Notes: generated from the sequence alone by a model not told the origin. A DNA stretch of 64,000 nt from Thermococcus camini (GCF_904067545.1 NZ_LR881183.1:1306277-1370276), one strand, 5' to 3'; counted from the stretch's first letter, positions 51,675 through 60,857 are shown. Numbers and translations are program-made.

Positions 51675-52739
51675 ATGGTTGATGTCAAGCTTGAGAACAT
51701 CGTCAAAACCTTCGGAGAAACGGTTGCCCTTAAGGGGATAGACCTTCATATAAAGGCCGGGGAGCTCTTCACCCTGCTCGGACCGAGCGGGTGTGGAAAG
51801 TCCACAACGCTGAGAATCATAGCCGGCCTGGACTTCCCGGACAGCGGAACAATACACTTCGGCGACGAGGAGGTCACCTACCTCCCGTCCAGCAAGCGCG
51901 GTGCGGTGCTCGTCTTCCAGAACTACGCCCTGTGGCCCCACATGACGGTCTTTGACAACGTCGCCTATGGCCTGAAGCTCAAGAAGCTTCCAAAGGACGA
52001 GATAAAGAAGAAGGTCGAGTGGGCCCTCGAACTCGTCAAGCTCGAGGGCTTCGCGGACCGCTATCCTACACAGCTTTCCGGAGGTCAGCAGCAGCGTGTC
52101 GCAATAGCTAGAGCTTTGGTCGTCGAGCCCAAGGTTCTCCTTCTGGACGAGCCGCTGAGCAACCTCGACGCCAAGCTCAGGCTTGAAATGCGCTCTGAGA
52201 TAAGGAGAATCCAGCGCGAGCTCGGCATTACCGTCATCTACGTCACCCACGACCAGGAGGAGGCGATGGCCATAAGCGACAGGATTGCCGTCATGAACGT
52301 CGGAACCGTCGAGCAGGTCGGAACGCCGAAGGAGATATACGAAAGCCCGAGGACTGAATTCGTCGCCAGCTTCATGGGCAAGACCAACGTCATCCCGGCC
52401 AAGGTTGTCGAGAGGAACGGCGATCGCGTTTCCGTCGAGTTCGAGGGCATAAGGCTCGACGGCCTCTACTACACTGACAAGAGCGACGACGTCGTCATAG
52501 TCATCAGGCCCGAGAGGATAAAGCTCAAGCCCGTCGAGAACGCGGTCTCATTCACCGGGACCGTTGACCTCATCGAGTACTACGGATTCTTCATCGAGGT
52601 CGTCGGTCTCTTCGGGGACACCAGGATCATCGCCAGAACCATCAGCGACAGGGAGATAGCGGGACTCAGGCCGCTCCAGCAGGTGACGTTCTACGTCGAG
52701 AGGGACGACATCATCGTCCTCCCGAAGCAGAGGCTTTAA
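51675..52739 (+). CDS. ABC transporter ATP-binding protein
   Basis: A 354-residue importer ATPase: Walker A GPSGCGKSTTLRIIAG, Q-loop LVFQNYALWPHM, signature LSGGQQQRVAIARAL, Walker B VLLLDEPLSNLDAKL, H-loop YVTHDQEEAM, and a C-terminal TOBE regulatory domain (VVIVIRPERIKLKPVENAVS). This is the MalK/FbpC/PotA class. ATG at 51675 follows GAGGTGGTTGAG; an ATG three codons earlier (51666) is the ribosome site region. It completes the importer with the two preceding genes. Confidence 0.93.
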   Translation: MVDVKLENIVKTFGETVALKGIDLHIKAGELFTLLGPSGCGKSTTLRIIAGLDFPDSGTIHFGDEEVTYLPSSKRGAVLVFQNYALWPHMTVFDNVAYGLKLKKLPKDEIKKKVEWALELVKLEGFADRYPTQLSGGQQQRVAIARALVVEPKVLLLDEPLSNLDAKLRLEMRSEIRRIQRELGITVIYVTHDQEEAMAISDRIAVMNVGTVEQVGTPKEIYESPRTEFVASFMGKTNVIPAKVVERNGDRVSVEFEGIRLDGLYYTDKSDDVVIVIRPERIKLKPVENAVSFTGTVDLIEYYGFFIEVVGLFGDTRIIARTISDREIAGLRPLQQVTFYVERDDIIVLPKQRL

Positions 52740-52770
52740 ACCTTCTTCCCCATTTCATTTAGGTGGTCGT

Positions 52771-53367
52771 ATGCGTGGATTTCTGGAGTTCCTCAACGAG
52801 GGGCAGGTCTACGAGGTTCTGCTCGTCACGAGGTCAAATGCCACTCCTGTGGGCGTTGTAAGGGGCGGAAACAAACTGTTTTTCAAGCTCTTTGGTGGAA
52901 AAAGTGCAAAGGAACTGAGGGGGCATCCATACGCGTCGGTTCAGGTGACCAACGACGTTGAGCTGATCGTAAAGCTCGCCCTCAACCTGCCGGTGGAGCT
53001 TGAGTTCGAGAACAGGGGGGCGCACAGGTGGATACGGGGACTACCCGGGGTTTACGGGCCGGTCATGTTCACCGAGGAAGTCCACGAGGACCATCTGGGG
53101 AAAACCCCCGTTTTGAGGTGTTCGCTGGAGCCGGAGGGAATCATCGATGGAAGACTGCCCCCCAAACCACTTAGCAGGGCTGACTGGTACCTCCTGGAGA
53201 TGGCCGTGGACTTCACCCGGCTGGAGGTTGCCCTGAGGAACGGGAAGATGGAGGGCGCCAGGAAGCTGCGCGGAAGGATAGTCGAGAACTATTCATCCTA
53301 CCGGCGGTTCGGGGGGAGCTCGGAGCTGGCGGAGATCATAAGGGCTGCACTGGACGGAAGTGGGTAA
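52771..53367 (+). CDS. DUF447-family protein
   Basis: A 198-residue protein of the archaeal DUF447 family, which has an FMN-binding split-barrel-like fold. Characteristic parts are YEVLLVTRSNATPVGVVRG, VTNDVELIVKLALNLPVELE and LSRADWYLLEMAVDFTRLEV, with the GARKLRGRIVENYSSYRRFG tail. The function is unknown. ATG follows TTTAGGTGGTCGT, 31 nt after the ATPase stop, so it may ride on the importer transcript. Confidence 0.85.
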   Translation: MRGFLEFLNEGQVYEVLLVTRSNATPVGVVRGGNKLFFKLFGGKSAKELRGHPYASVQVTNDVELIVKLALNLPVELEFENRGAHRWIRGLPGVYGPVMFTEEVHEDHLGKTPVLRCSLEPEGIIDGRLPPKPLSRADWYLLEMAVDFTRLEVALRNGKMEGARKLRGRIVENYSSYRRFGGSSELAEIIRAALDGSG

Positions 53368-53431
53368 AGGAGCGCCCCCCAGACAAGGGAAAGCTTATAA
53401 CCGATTTATTTCAGCTTTTCTTGGTGGTACC

Positions 53432-55438
53432 ATGAAGGCAGGCAAGCTTATGGCTCTTTTGGTGGCCCTGCTTACCATAGCGGCGGTTCCAGTGAGCACC
53501 GTCTGGGCCGCTTCAAGCAGCGTGGCACCGGGAGAGATCCTCGTTCAGCCGCTCCCGGGAGTTCCAGCGATAGGAAAGCCAGGGGACGTCGTTGAAATCC
53601 AGCCAGCGGAGGGCGTTGCAATTCAGTCCCTCCAGATAGTCTCGATACTCCACGGACCCTATGACCTTGAAATCGTCGGCACCGAGAACGGCGTCATCAA
53701 GGCCAAGATACCTGAGGAAGCGGTTCCGGACGTCTACTTCCTCGTCGTCAGGAGCGACAAGGGCGAGGTCACGATACCCAACGGAGTGTGGGTCATGAAG
53801 AACGCCCCAACGGTTCTCAGGATAGCCCACGGCAGCGACCTTCACGTCACCAGCGGCTCAAAGATGGGATTCGTCTGCGGGGACTACTTCCAGAAGAGCA
53901 TCCCGGAGATACTCAAGTACTGCAAGCATCCCTACGCAATGCACAGCTACACCGCCCACGACAGCTTCATGACGTACTATGCAATGACTGGAGCGGGCGG
54001 CGAGAACGTTGTTAACCTCATAATAAGCACCGGCGACGACGTCGATACCAACGGCGACAGCGAAGGATACAAGATGTTTGACACGGGTATAATCCACGGC
54101 ACCGCCGCCGGTATGCCCTTCATAAGCATCAAGGGCAACCACGACCACCCGCCGACCTACTACAACAAGTACGTTGGCCCCAGGTACTTCTACGAGGTCA
54201 TCGGGGACTTCATCATCATAGGCCTCGACAGCAGGGGCGAGGAGAGGCACCCCGAGCTTGAGCAGCTCCAGTGGATGGAGAACGTGCTTGAGAGCCACCC
54301 CAACAAGACGGTCATAGTCCTCGTCCACCACCCGTTCTGGTACAGCACCCCCGACGGCAAGTGGGGCGGAACCATAAAGGGCTACACGGCCTTTGACGAC
54401 GGTGACTGGAACGCCCTGACCAAGTTCATAAGCTGGGACTGGGAGGGCAAGAACGGCGAGTACGATGAGATAGCCAGAACCTTCCTCCAGCTTGTCGAGA
54501 AGTACAACGTCAGGCTCGTCCTTGCCGGGCACATCCACAAGGACAAGCCGGTTCTCTACATCGACAAGAACGGCGAGAAGCACTGGTTCTACACCGTCAC
54601 CACCACCGGCGCCCCGGACAAGACCAGCAACCCGCCGAGCCAGGCCGACCAGAGCAGGGGCTACACCACCCCGAGCTGGTACGGCTCGCAGGTCATCTAC
54701 GTCTATGAAAACGGCACCGTGAAGTTCCCGCTCGCCGGCGACGTCCTTCACGAGGGCATAAGCTCCCTTCCGATACCGCAGAAGTTCATAGTTTACAGGC
54801 AGAACGGTGAAGACGGAACCGCGGTCAGGTTCGTGAACGAGCTGGGCGAAGATGTCAGCGGGCCCTTCGTCCTCGAGATACCCGCGGGAGCCAAGGTTGA
54901 TCCGGAGCATACCAACATAACCTACACCGTCCTCGGCGAGAGAGAAATCGGCGGAACCTACTACATGCTCCTCAACGTCACTGTTCCCCAGGGCGTCAGC
55001 CAGATAACCGTTGTCAAGGAAGCCGACACCCAGGCTCCGGAGGTTAAGATAGGCTACCTCATGCCGGGCAAGCCCAAGCCGGGACAGAGGTTCAAGGTCT
55101 ACGTCACCGCCAACGACAACGTCGGAATCAGGGACATGAAGGTGCAGGTAATCAGCGACGGCAAGGTTCTGGCAGAGTACTCGGCGTTCTCGATGAAGCC
55201 GGCAGAGGTCGATGCAACATACTACACCGAGATCCCGGGCGTTGATGCAACCGAGTTCACCATAAAGGTGATCGCGACCGACTTCTATGACAACACCGGC
55301 GAGGCGACCTACACCGTCGGCGGAAGTGCAACTACCAGCCCGAGCCAGACGACCACTGAGAGCGGGGGAAGCACCTGCGGCCCGGCCTTCATCGTGGGCC
55401 TTGCACTCCTCCCGGTTCTTCTCAGGAAGAGGAAGTGA
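53432..55438 (+). CDS. CGP-CTERM secreted calcineurin-like metallophosphoesterase
   Basis: A 668-residue secreted enzyme: signal peptide (MALLVALLTIAAVPVSTVWA), an N-terminal beta domain, then a calcineurin-like phosphoesterase with GSDLHV, STGDDVDTNGD, KGNHDHPPT, VLVHHPFWYS and LAGHIHKD supplying the two-metal ligands. C-terminal Ig-like beta domains (VKIGYLMPGKPKPGQRFKVY) precede a Thr/Ser linker and the CGP-CTERM tail (TCGPAFIVGLALLPVLLRKR). It likely hydrolyses phosphate esters at the cell surface. ATG at 53432 follows GGTGGTACC; TATA GCTTATAACC (about 53391-53401). Confidence 0.9.
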   Translation: MKAGKLMALLVALLTIAAVPVSTVWAASSSVAPGEILVQPLPGVPAIGKPGDVVEIQPAEGVAIQSLQIVSILHGPYDLEIVGTENGVIKAKIPEEAVPDVYFLVVRSDKGEVTIPNGVWVMKNAPTVLRIAHGSDLHVTSGSKMGFVCGDYFQKSIPEILKYCKHPYAMHSYTAHDSFMTYYAMTGAGGENVVNLIISTGDDVDTNGDSEGYKMFDTGIIHGTAAGMPFISIKGNHDHPPTYYNKYVGPRYFYEVIGDFIIIGLDSRGEERHPELEQLQWMENVLESHPNKTVIVLVHHPFWYSTPDGKWGGTIKGYTAFDDGDWNALTKFISWDWEGKNGEYDEIARTFLQLVEKYNVRLVLAGHIHKDKPVLYIDKNGEKHWFYTVTTTGAPDKTSNPPSQADQSRGYTTPSWYGSQVIYVYENGTVKFPLAGDVLHEGISSLPIPQKFIVYRQNGEDGTAVRFVNELGEDVSGPFVLEIPAGAKVDPEHTNITYTVLGEREIGGTYYMLLNVTVPQGVSQITVVKEADTQAPEVKIGYLMPGKPKPGQRFKVYVTANDNVGIRDMKVQVISDGKVLAEYSAFSMKPAEVDATYYTEIPGVDATEFTIKVIATDFYDNTGEATYTVGGSATTSPSQTTTESGGSTCGPAFIVGLALLPVLLRKRK

Positions 55439-55465
55439 CATCTCCTCTTTCAATTTTCTCTTCCA
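55424..55465 (+). terminator. Stop-straddling hairpin and T-rich run after the metallophosphoesterase
   Basis: GAGGA in the last codons pairs with TCCTC just past the TGA, followed by TTTCAATTTTCTCTTCC. The arrangement copies that seen after the CGP-CTERM gene at 48141, since both tails end in Arg/Lys codons. Confidence 0.45.
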
Positions 55466-55605
55466 AACGTCCCACCTCCGAACTGAAGGTGCCGGATAAG
55501 TTTCTTTTCTAGAACACTTCCATGGGGACAGCCAAGGTCAGATAAAGCCGCCAGCAGGCTTCTTCATCAGGGGAAGAGTTTTTAAACCGTCCCCATAAGC
55601 CCCCC

Positions 55606-56229
55606 ATGGTGATGAAGGTGAAGTTCAAAGGTAAAGCCTTCGGGAACATCGTGAGGATGGAGTTCGACATTCTCACGCTCAGCGAGCTTAAAATAGACGA
55701 CCTGCGAGACTTTGACGTTGATTCCATCAAGATTGAGCTCAAGCCCACCTCATCCGGCATACGGGTTACCGGCATATGGGAGGGTACCGTCGAGGAAGCC
55801 GGAGAGGGAATAAAGAAGGCCCTCCTTGAGAGCTACAAACTCCGTGAGAGGATTCTCAACAGGATAAAGAGCAAGACGGAGGCAATAAGGAGCACGATGC
55901 GCCAGCTCGGCTTCAAGGAGGAAGTGGAGGGTTACGGGAGTGCGCTGCGCTTCGTCAAGAAGGTCGGCGCCTACGACATAGTCGTCGTCGCCTCAACGAC
56001 GGACGACGTTGTTAGGGTCGAGGTCTACGGCAACGACAAGAAAATCATCAGCCCGGAGCTGGAGAGCATCTTTGAGGACGTCGAAGTGGAGGAGCTGGAG
56101 ATATACGACTTTGAGGACGACAAGGAGGAGCGGCTCGTCATAAACCTCGAAATACCGAAGAACGAAGAAAAGCCCGAGAGAAAGATAATGGAAGCCATCA
56201 GGATGATAGAAAGCATGCTGATGGCCTGA
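55606..56229 (+). CDS. Conserved unknown protein
   Basis: A 207-residue cytoplasmic protein I do not recognise. It has three parts: a beta region (KVKFKGKAFGNIVRMEFDIL), a basic helical segment (LRERILNRIKSKTEAIRSTM) and an acidic C-terminal alpha/beta part (FEDVEVEELEIYDFEDDKEE). No catalytic motif is seen. The TATA box GTTTTTAAAC (about 55577-55586) lies so close that the message would start at or near the ATG (leaderless). An internal ATG at 55612 is an alternative start. It ends against the convergent 712-residue gene with no gap. Confidence 0.65.
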   Translation: MVMKVKFKGKAFGNIVRMEFDILTLSELKIDDLRDFDVDSIKIELKPTSSGIRVTGIWEGTVEEAGEGIKKALLESYKLRERILNRIKSKTEAIRSTMRQLGFKEEVEGYGSALRFVKKVGAYDIVVVASTTDDVVRVEVYGNDKKIISPELESIFEDVEVEELEIYDFEDDKEERLVINLEIPKNEEKPERKIMEAIRMIESMLMA

Positions 56230-58368
56230 TCACTTGTATCTGCTGTCCAGCTGAAGCTGCTTCAGCTTTGCCGTTATTCCCTTTGTCGGCGCCCTGTCTT
56301 CACTTATTATCCTCCCGGTTCTTGTGTCTATTCTCGCGTAGTAAAGGGTCTCCTTCCCCGCCACCTTGATGTGGACGTAGCCCCTCTCCTCGTAGAGGAC
56401 GAGGCGCTCCACCGCGGGCCGTTCTTCCTTGTATTTCTCCATCACATGCGAGAGGTATGATTCCTTTATCGCCATCTCCGTGAAGCGGACGTCGCTCTTC
56501 AGAACTTCTCCCGTGGTTCTGTGAAGGACGAACCTTCCAACCTTCGTTCTTCCGGCGAATTCGACCTCCCAGTTCTCGTTGAGCGTTATGGATCTTATCA
56601 CAGCCTCCTCGTCTATCTCCTTCGCGGCCTCGGCGGCCATCCTCTCGGCAAGGTCCCTCCTCAGAACTCGGTCCGTCTCCTCGATGAGCTTGCCGTCCCT
56701 GCTGACCCTGACGGTTACCATGTGGCGGTCGTTCTCGGCGGTAACGGTGTATTCGGTTTCTGTGCCCTCGATGGACTTTATCTCAAAGTCGGGATACTTC
56801 CCGGAGACTATCTCCTTTGCCCTGTCGGGCGTCACCTCGACGAGGTAATCGAGGACGTCCCCCGTGGAGCCGTCCACCTTCACGACGGCCTTTCCATCGA
56901 CGCTCTCAAGAACCAGCTCCAGGTACTTGTGCTCCAGCACACGGTATGATTTCATAGCCAGGCCTCTCAGCGGAAAGTTGCCCTCTATGACAGTCCTGGC
57001 GTTTTCGAAGGCGTCTTCGGGTGATGGGAGCCTCCTGGCCTCCTCGTAGCTGCCGTCGGTGAGATCGACGCTGACAACGACCACACCTGCATCAAGGAGT
57101 ATGTCCGCGATGGCGGCTTTCTTGCCCTTCTCGAGGTTGATGACCCTGCCCTGAGGATAGGCGTTTCTCAGTAGTTCGCTGAGGGCGTCGTCGCTCATGA
57201 GAGCCTCCATACCAAGAAGCCTGCCTGTGTAGCCGTTGAACTGGGCCTCAAATGAGAAGCGCTCCGTCTTTCCAGATGCCTTAACCTTTCCGTTTGTTCT
57301 CTTGAGCTCGTACTCGCGGATCTCCTCCCCAGTCTGCTTCCGAACGATGTCCCGGATCCTCTCAGCGAAGTGGTCATCCGGCAGGGGGTTCATCTCGAAG
57401 GTTACCTCTCCGCGCTCCAGATCGACCCTGGCCCCGGCCAGGTTTTCACCCACCCGAACCTCGAGTCTAGCCTCTTTGGGAACGTAGACCTTCTTCCTCT
57501 CGTGAATGGTCACCCTGCCCTCGGGAACGCCGAGCTCCTTTGCGGCGACGGCTTTAAGGACAAAGACCGCCTCGCTTGGGCTTAGGGGAACCTCCACCTC
57601 CCGCTCCGTGGCGCGAATAACCGAGCCGTCGTTCAGGAGGGCCTTGGTTACGGGAACGCTCAGGTTCTTGTCCTGCGTTGCCCTGAGGACTATACGATCC
57701 TCCGAGAACACCACCGCCTTGTCCTTCTCCTCATCCCCTTCGACGGACCAGGAGAATATGTACGCACTGGAGAGGGAGACCGCGATGGATTCGAGCTTCA
57801 CCTCCTCCGGCTTCACGGGGTATTTGGAAGCCGCGAACGAGGCCACCTTCCTCAGCACGGCCTCTGGTGAAAAGTCATGGAGAAGCGGGGCATCGAGCTC
57901 GAACTCCTCCAGGGGGCCTTTTTCTTCCCCTGCCTCCGTCTCAGCCTTAAGCCGCTCCACAAGATCGGCGGGCGGTTCCATCCGGTAGTTGTTGAACAGG
58001 GAGGCGAGCTTCTCGCCGTCCCACGGAACCACCCTCCCTCGGTGCTCCCTGGATATCAGAACCTTGGCGTCCTTCGTGAATCCCGCGGGGGATATCAGTA
58101 TCCCCTTATCCGCCTTGTATTTGTCCACCAGGTCTGCAAAGACGTTGATGTCCCTTGAAGAGGCCAGCCCCTTGGGATGAATCGCCAGAACAACCTTTTC
58201 GATCCCCGCTATGGGGTCGTCCCTTATTGCCACGACGTCTATTCCCCACTCCTTCCTGCCCGCCACCCTCTCGTAGTCCCTGAAGCCCATTCTCTTCAGC
58301 AGCTCGATTACGTCTCCAACAAGCGTTTCCCTGGGTGTCAGCCTTATTAAATCCGGGGTCCACGGCAT
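56230..58368 (-). CDS. Mrr-like restriction-endonuclease-fold protein with long beta-repeat region
   Basis: A 712-residue protein. The first about 140 residues resemble an Mrr-type nuclease domain: LKRMGFRDYERVAGRKEWGI, DVVAIRDD, then KADKGILISPAGFTKDAKVL. The usual Q-x-K of the active strand is not evident (VVLAIHPKG stands there), so activity is doubtful. The remaining about 550 residues contain repeated beta units, each ending in a TG-x-L/V turn (NGYTGRLLGMEA; STGDVLDYLVEV; RTTGEVLKSDVR; RTGRIISEDRAP), reminiscent of PepSY-like repeats. No signal peptide. ATG at 58366-58368 follows GGTGAGACTG. The function is unknown. Confidence 0.6.
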   Translation of the reverse strand: MPWTPDLIRLTPRETLVGDVIELLKRMGFRDYERVAGRKEWGIDVVAIRDDPIAGIEKVVLAIHPKGLASSRDINVFADLVDKYKADKGILISPAGFTKDAKVLISREHRGRVVPWDGEKLASLFNNYRMEPPADLVERLKAETEAGEEKGPLEEFELDAPLLHDFSPEAVLRKVASFAASKYPVKPEEVKLESIAVSLSSAYIFSWSVEGDEEKDKAVVFSEDRIVLRATQDKNLSVPVTKALLNDGSVIRATEREVEVPLSPSEAVFVLKAVAAKELGVPEGRVTIHERKKVYVPKEARLEVRVGENLAGARVDLERGEVTFEMNPLPDDHFAERIRDIVRKQTGEEIREYELKRTNGKVKASGKTERFSFEAQFNGYTGRLLGMEALMSDDALSELLRNAYPQGRVINLEKGKKAAIADILLDAGVVVVSVDLTDGSYEEARRLPSPEDAFENARTVIEGNFPLRGLAMKSYRVLEHKYLELVLESVDGKAVVKVDGSTGDVLDYLVEVTPDRAKEIVSGKYPDFEIKSIEGTETEYTVTAENDRHMVTVRVSRDGKLIEETDRVLRRDLAERMAAEAAKEIDEEAVIRSITLNENWEVEFAGRTKVGRFVLHRTTGEVLKSDVRFTEMAIKESYLSHVMEKYKEERPAVERLVLYEERGYVHIKVAGKETLYYARIDTRTGRIISEDRAPTKGITAKLKQLQLDSRYK

Positions 58369-58448
58369 CAGTCTCACCCATGAAAGTGAAGTCTATTATC
58401 ACGGTTCTTTCGTCTTTATTTTATAAATTTCTTTCCCTGGAAAGGCCT

Positions 58449-58465
58449 TATCACCGCAGGTGTTC
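58449..58465 (+). promoter_or_regulatory. Thermococcales glycolytic motif (TGM)-like site upstream of pgk
   Basis: TATCAC-CGCAG-GTGTTC matches the TGM consensus TATCAC-N5-GTGATA in the left half and the GTG of the right half. It lies just upstream of the pgk TATA element (GTTTTTAAC, about 58473-58481). Upstream placement is where the regulator Tgr activates gluconeogenic genes; pgk is one of its reported targets in Thermococcus. Confidence 0.6.
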
Positions 58466-58512
58466 AAAATAAGTTTTTAACCCCGCCGATTTAACACCCA
58501 CGCGGTGATGGA

Positions 58513-59748
58513 ATGTTCAGGCTCACCGACTTTGACTATCACGGAAAAACCGTCTTTCTGAGGGCAGACCTAAATTCGCCAGCCACTGACGGGAAAATAA
58601 TCAGCGACGCCAGGTTTAGAGCGGTTCTCCCGACGATAATATACCTCCTCGAGCACGGGGCCAAACTCGTCATAGGGACGCACCAGAGCAAGCCCTACAA
58701 GGGCGACTACATAACCACGGAGCAGCACGCCGAGATACTGAGCGGGCTGCTCGGCCAGGAGGTCGAGTACGTTGAGGATATCTTTGGAAAATACGCCCGC
58801 GAGAAGATAAAAGCCCTAAAGCCCGGCGAGGCAGTCATGTTAGAGAACCTCCGCTTCGCCGCGGAAGAGGTCAAATACAAGCCCATTGATGATTGCGAGA
58901 AAACTTTTTTCGTGAGAAAACTTGCACCTCTGATAGATTACGTCGTGAACGATGCCTTCGCAGCGACTCACCGCTCCCAGCCTTCCCTGGTGGGCTTCGC
59001 AAGATTGAAGCCCATGATTATGGGCTTCCTCATGGAAAGGGAGATTAATGCCCTTACCCGAGCATACAATACCGGAGAGAGGCCGAGGGTCTACGTGCTC
59101 GGCGGTGCAAAGGTTGACGACTCGCTCCGCGTTGCCGAGAACGTTCTAAGGAACGGCAGGGCCGAGGTCATACTCACCGGCGGGCTGGTAGGTCACGTGT
59201 TCACCCTCGCCAAGGGCTTCCACCTCGGCGATGCCAACCTGGAGTTTATGGAGAAAAAGGGCCTTCTCGAACTGGTGGACTGGGCAGAGGAGATACTCAA
59301 CGAGTTCTACCCCTACGTGAGAACCCCCGTTGATTTCGCCGTTGATTACAGGGGGGAGCGCGTCGAGGTTGACCTGCTGAGCGAGGAGAAATGGCTGTTC
59401 GACGAGTATCCCATACTCGACGTAGGTTCAAGGACCGTTGAGAAGTACCGCGAGGTGCTCATGGGGGCAAGGATAATAGTCGCCAACGGGCCTATGGGGG
59501 TCTTCGAGCGCGAGGAGTTCGCGGTAGGAACCGTCGGCGTCTTCAGGGCGATAGGAGAAAGCTCCGCCTTCAGCATAGTGGGGGGAGGCCACTCGATAGC
59601 GAGCATATACCAGCACAACATAACGGGCATAAGCCACGTCTCCACCGGCGGCGGCGCGATGCTCAGCTTCTTCGCCGGTGAAAAGCTCCCCGTCCTGGAG
59701 GCGTTCAAGATCAGCTACGAACGCTTCAAGAACCTGCTTGAAGGGTGA
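58513..59748 (+). CDS. pgk: Phosphoglycerate kinase
   Basis: A 411-residue PGK of archaeal type: N-terminal substrate loop VFLRADLNSPATDGKIISDA, GTHQSKPYKGDY, hinge and nucleotide domain with YVLGGAKVDDSLRVAEN, VANGPMGVFEREEF and GGGHSIASIYQ. In Thermococcales it works chiefly in gluconeogenesis, since glycolysis bypasses it with GAPOR. ATG follows GGTGATGGA. The TGM-like site and TATA upstream fit Tgr control. The 3' end overlaps the convergent membrane-protein gene by 23 bp. Confidence 0.96.
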   Translation: MFRLTDFDYHGKTVFLRADLNSPATDGKIISDARFRAVLPTIIYLLEHGAKLVIGTHQSKPYKGDYITTEQHAEILSGLLGQEVEYVEDIFGKYAREKIKALKPGEAVMLENLRFAAEEVKYKPIDDCEKTFFVRKLAPLIDYVVNDAFAATHRSQPSLVGFARLKPMIMGFLMEREINALTRAYNTGERPRVYVLGGAKVDDSLRVAENVLRNGRAEVILTGGLVGHVFTLAKGFHLGDANLEFMEKKGLLELVDWAEEILNEFYPYVRTPVDFAVDYRGERVEVDLLSEEKWLFDEYPILDVGSRTVEKYREVLMGARIIVANGPMGVFEREEFAVGTVGVFRAIGESSAFSIVGGGHSIASIYQHNITGISHVSTGGGAMLSFFAGEKLPVLEAFKISYERFKNLLEG

Positions 59749-60247
59749 ACAGCCAGACGAGGAGCACGGCGATTAAAACTCCGCCGAGGAGCAGCATCAG
59801 GAGCCACTCGACCCGCTCCATTAGTTTTCTGTTAGAGTAGAGAACGTGCCCTACGATTCCAAGGGCGAGGGATGAGACTATGAGCACCCTTTCCTCCGCC
59901 GATTCGACCCTGCTGAGAACCGCCTCAACACCCCAGAGAGCCAGGAACAGCAAAACGGCTCCGGTGACTGCGTAGCCGTGCTTCATCGTTCTCGCGTTGG
60001 TTATGTAGAAGGTCGCGGCGAAGGCAATAAGGAAGATCACCATCGCCTGTATCTCGAGGGGAATCGGAACCGCTTTCGAATGAACCGTCCTCTCATAAAT
60101 CCATATGACTCCGGTGAGTATGGTGGAAACTATCAGCGCCATCACGAAGACCTTATGGACATGGTCAGCTATGCCAAGGGCCTCTTCAAGCTCCTCCAGT
60201 TCCTCCCTTCTGGAGACTTCTCCCCCCACTTCGGCCTCTTCCGCCAT
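59726..60247 (-). CDS. Unknown membrane protein with four or five helices
   Basis: About 173 residues. An acidic coiled N-terminus (REELEELEEALGIADHVHKV) precedes helices such as VFVMALIVSTILTGVIWIYE, AMVIFLIAFAATFYITNART and WLLMLLLGGVLIAVLLVWLF. No functional motif. ATG at 60245-60247 follows GTGAGTTCG; a GTG three codons earlier is possible. TATA CCTTAAATC (minus, about 60278-60287) is about 33 nt upstream. Confidence 0.7.
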   Translation of the reverse strand: MAEEAEVGGEVSRREELEELEEALGIADHVHKVFVMALIVSTILTGVIWIYERTVHSKAVPIPLEIQAMVIFLIAFAATFYITNARTMKHGYAVTGAVLLFLALWGVEAVLSRVESAEERVLIVSSLALGIVGHVLYSNRKLMERVEWLLMLLLGGVLIAVLLVWLFTLQAGS

Positions 60248-60264
60248 CGAACTCACTGTCCTTC

Positions 60265-60471
60265 CTACGCGCTTCGAGATTTAAGGGTATCGCGTTCAGT
60301 CAATTCCTGTTTTCTCATTGGGCCTCTGTAAGCACCCCTGAACTGAGAAACCATTATAATCGCGTAGAGCACCGCGAAGGATTTCAGGGGGAAGTGGGCG
60401 CCGAGGGATATGTGGGGTAGATTCCAAAGAAAGGGACGCCAACTGTGAGCGCTATAACGGAAGAACCTCAC
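60265..60471 (-). pseudogene. Possible small or decayed membrane-protein gene
   Basis: In the 290-base gap between two membrane-protein genes a minus-strand frame of 68 codons contains LPHISLGAHFPLKSFAVLYA then IIMVSQFRGAYRGPMRKQEL, which looks like part of a membrane protein with a hydrophobic helix and basic tail. It has no clear ribosome site, and the rest of the gap shows nothing I can name. It may be a gene remnant or chance. Confidence 0.2.
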
Positions 60472-60537
60472 AGTTCATTTTCCTTCGGGGTAATTAAAAC
60501 GTTCAAAAGCTAGAAAGATTTCGAGAGAATACAAACT

Positions 60538-60846
60538 TCAGTAGCCTATCAGCACGCCGAAGATTACCGCCACCCACCAGACCTCGAGGAAGGCAAAGCC
60601 CACCGTGGCCGTTCCTGTTACGAGCCACCCGACGAATATCACATAGGCCACGAGCGTCACAGCCACGTGTAACTTCAGGAATGTCCTGTTGAGTTCCCCT
60701 CCCGATTTCATCCAGCCCGTCGGTAGTGGAAGCCAGTCGAAGAACGCCCCGGTCAGGGCAAGGAGGGGTCGGTTGAAAAAGACCGTGGGAATGAAGATGA
60801 GGCCCGCGAGGGCCACGCAGAGCATCGTCAGGACCTGCTTCTTCAT
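60538..60846 (-). CDS. Small membrane protein, unknown
   Basis: A 102-residue protein with three hydrophobic helices (TMLCVALAGLIFIPTVFFNR; VAVTLVAYVIFVGWLVTGTA; WWVAVIFGVLIGY). No motif recognised. ATG follows GAGGTGAGGAAAG and lies 11 nt after the stop of the ABC exporter permease, so it is probably the last gene of the padR-ABC operon and might assist the exporter. Confidence 0.75.
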   Translation of the reverse strand: MKKQVLTMLCVALAGLIFIPTVFFNRPLLALTGAFFDWLPLPTGWMKSGGELNRTFLKLHVAVTLVAYVIFVGWLVTGTATVGFAFLEVWWVAVIFGVLIGY

Positions 60847-60857
60847 CTTTCCTCACC

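Noticed and set aside
53858-55453. Minus-strand frame of about 531 codons opposite the metallophosphoesterase
   Set aside because: The plus strand carries a clear enzyme with all metal ligands; the opposite frame is a by-product of codon bias.
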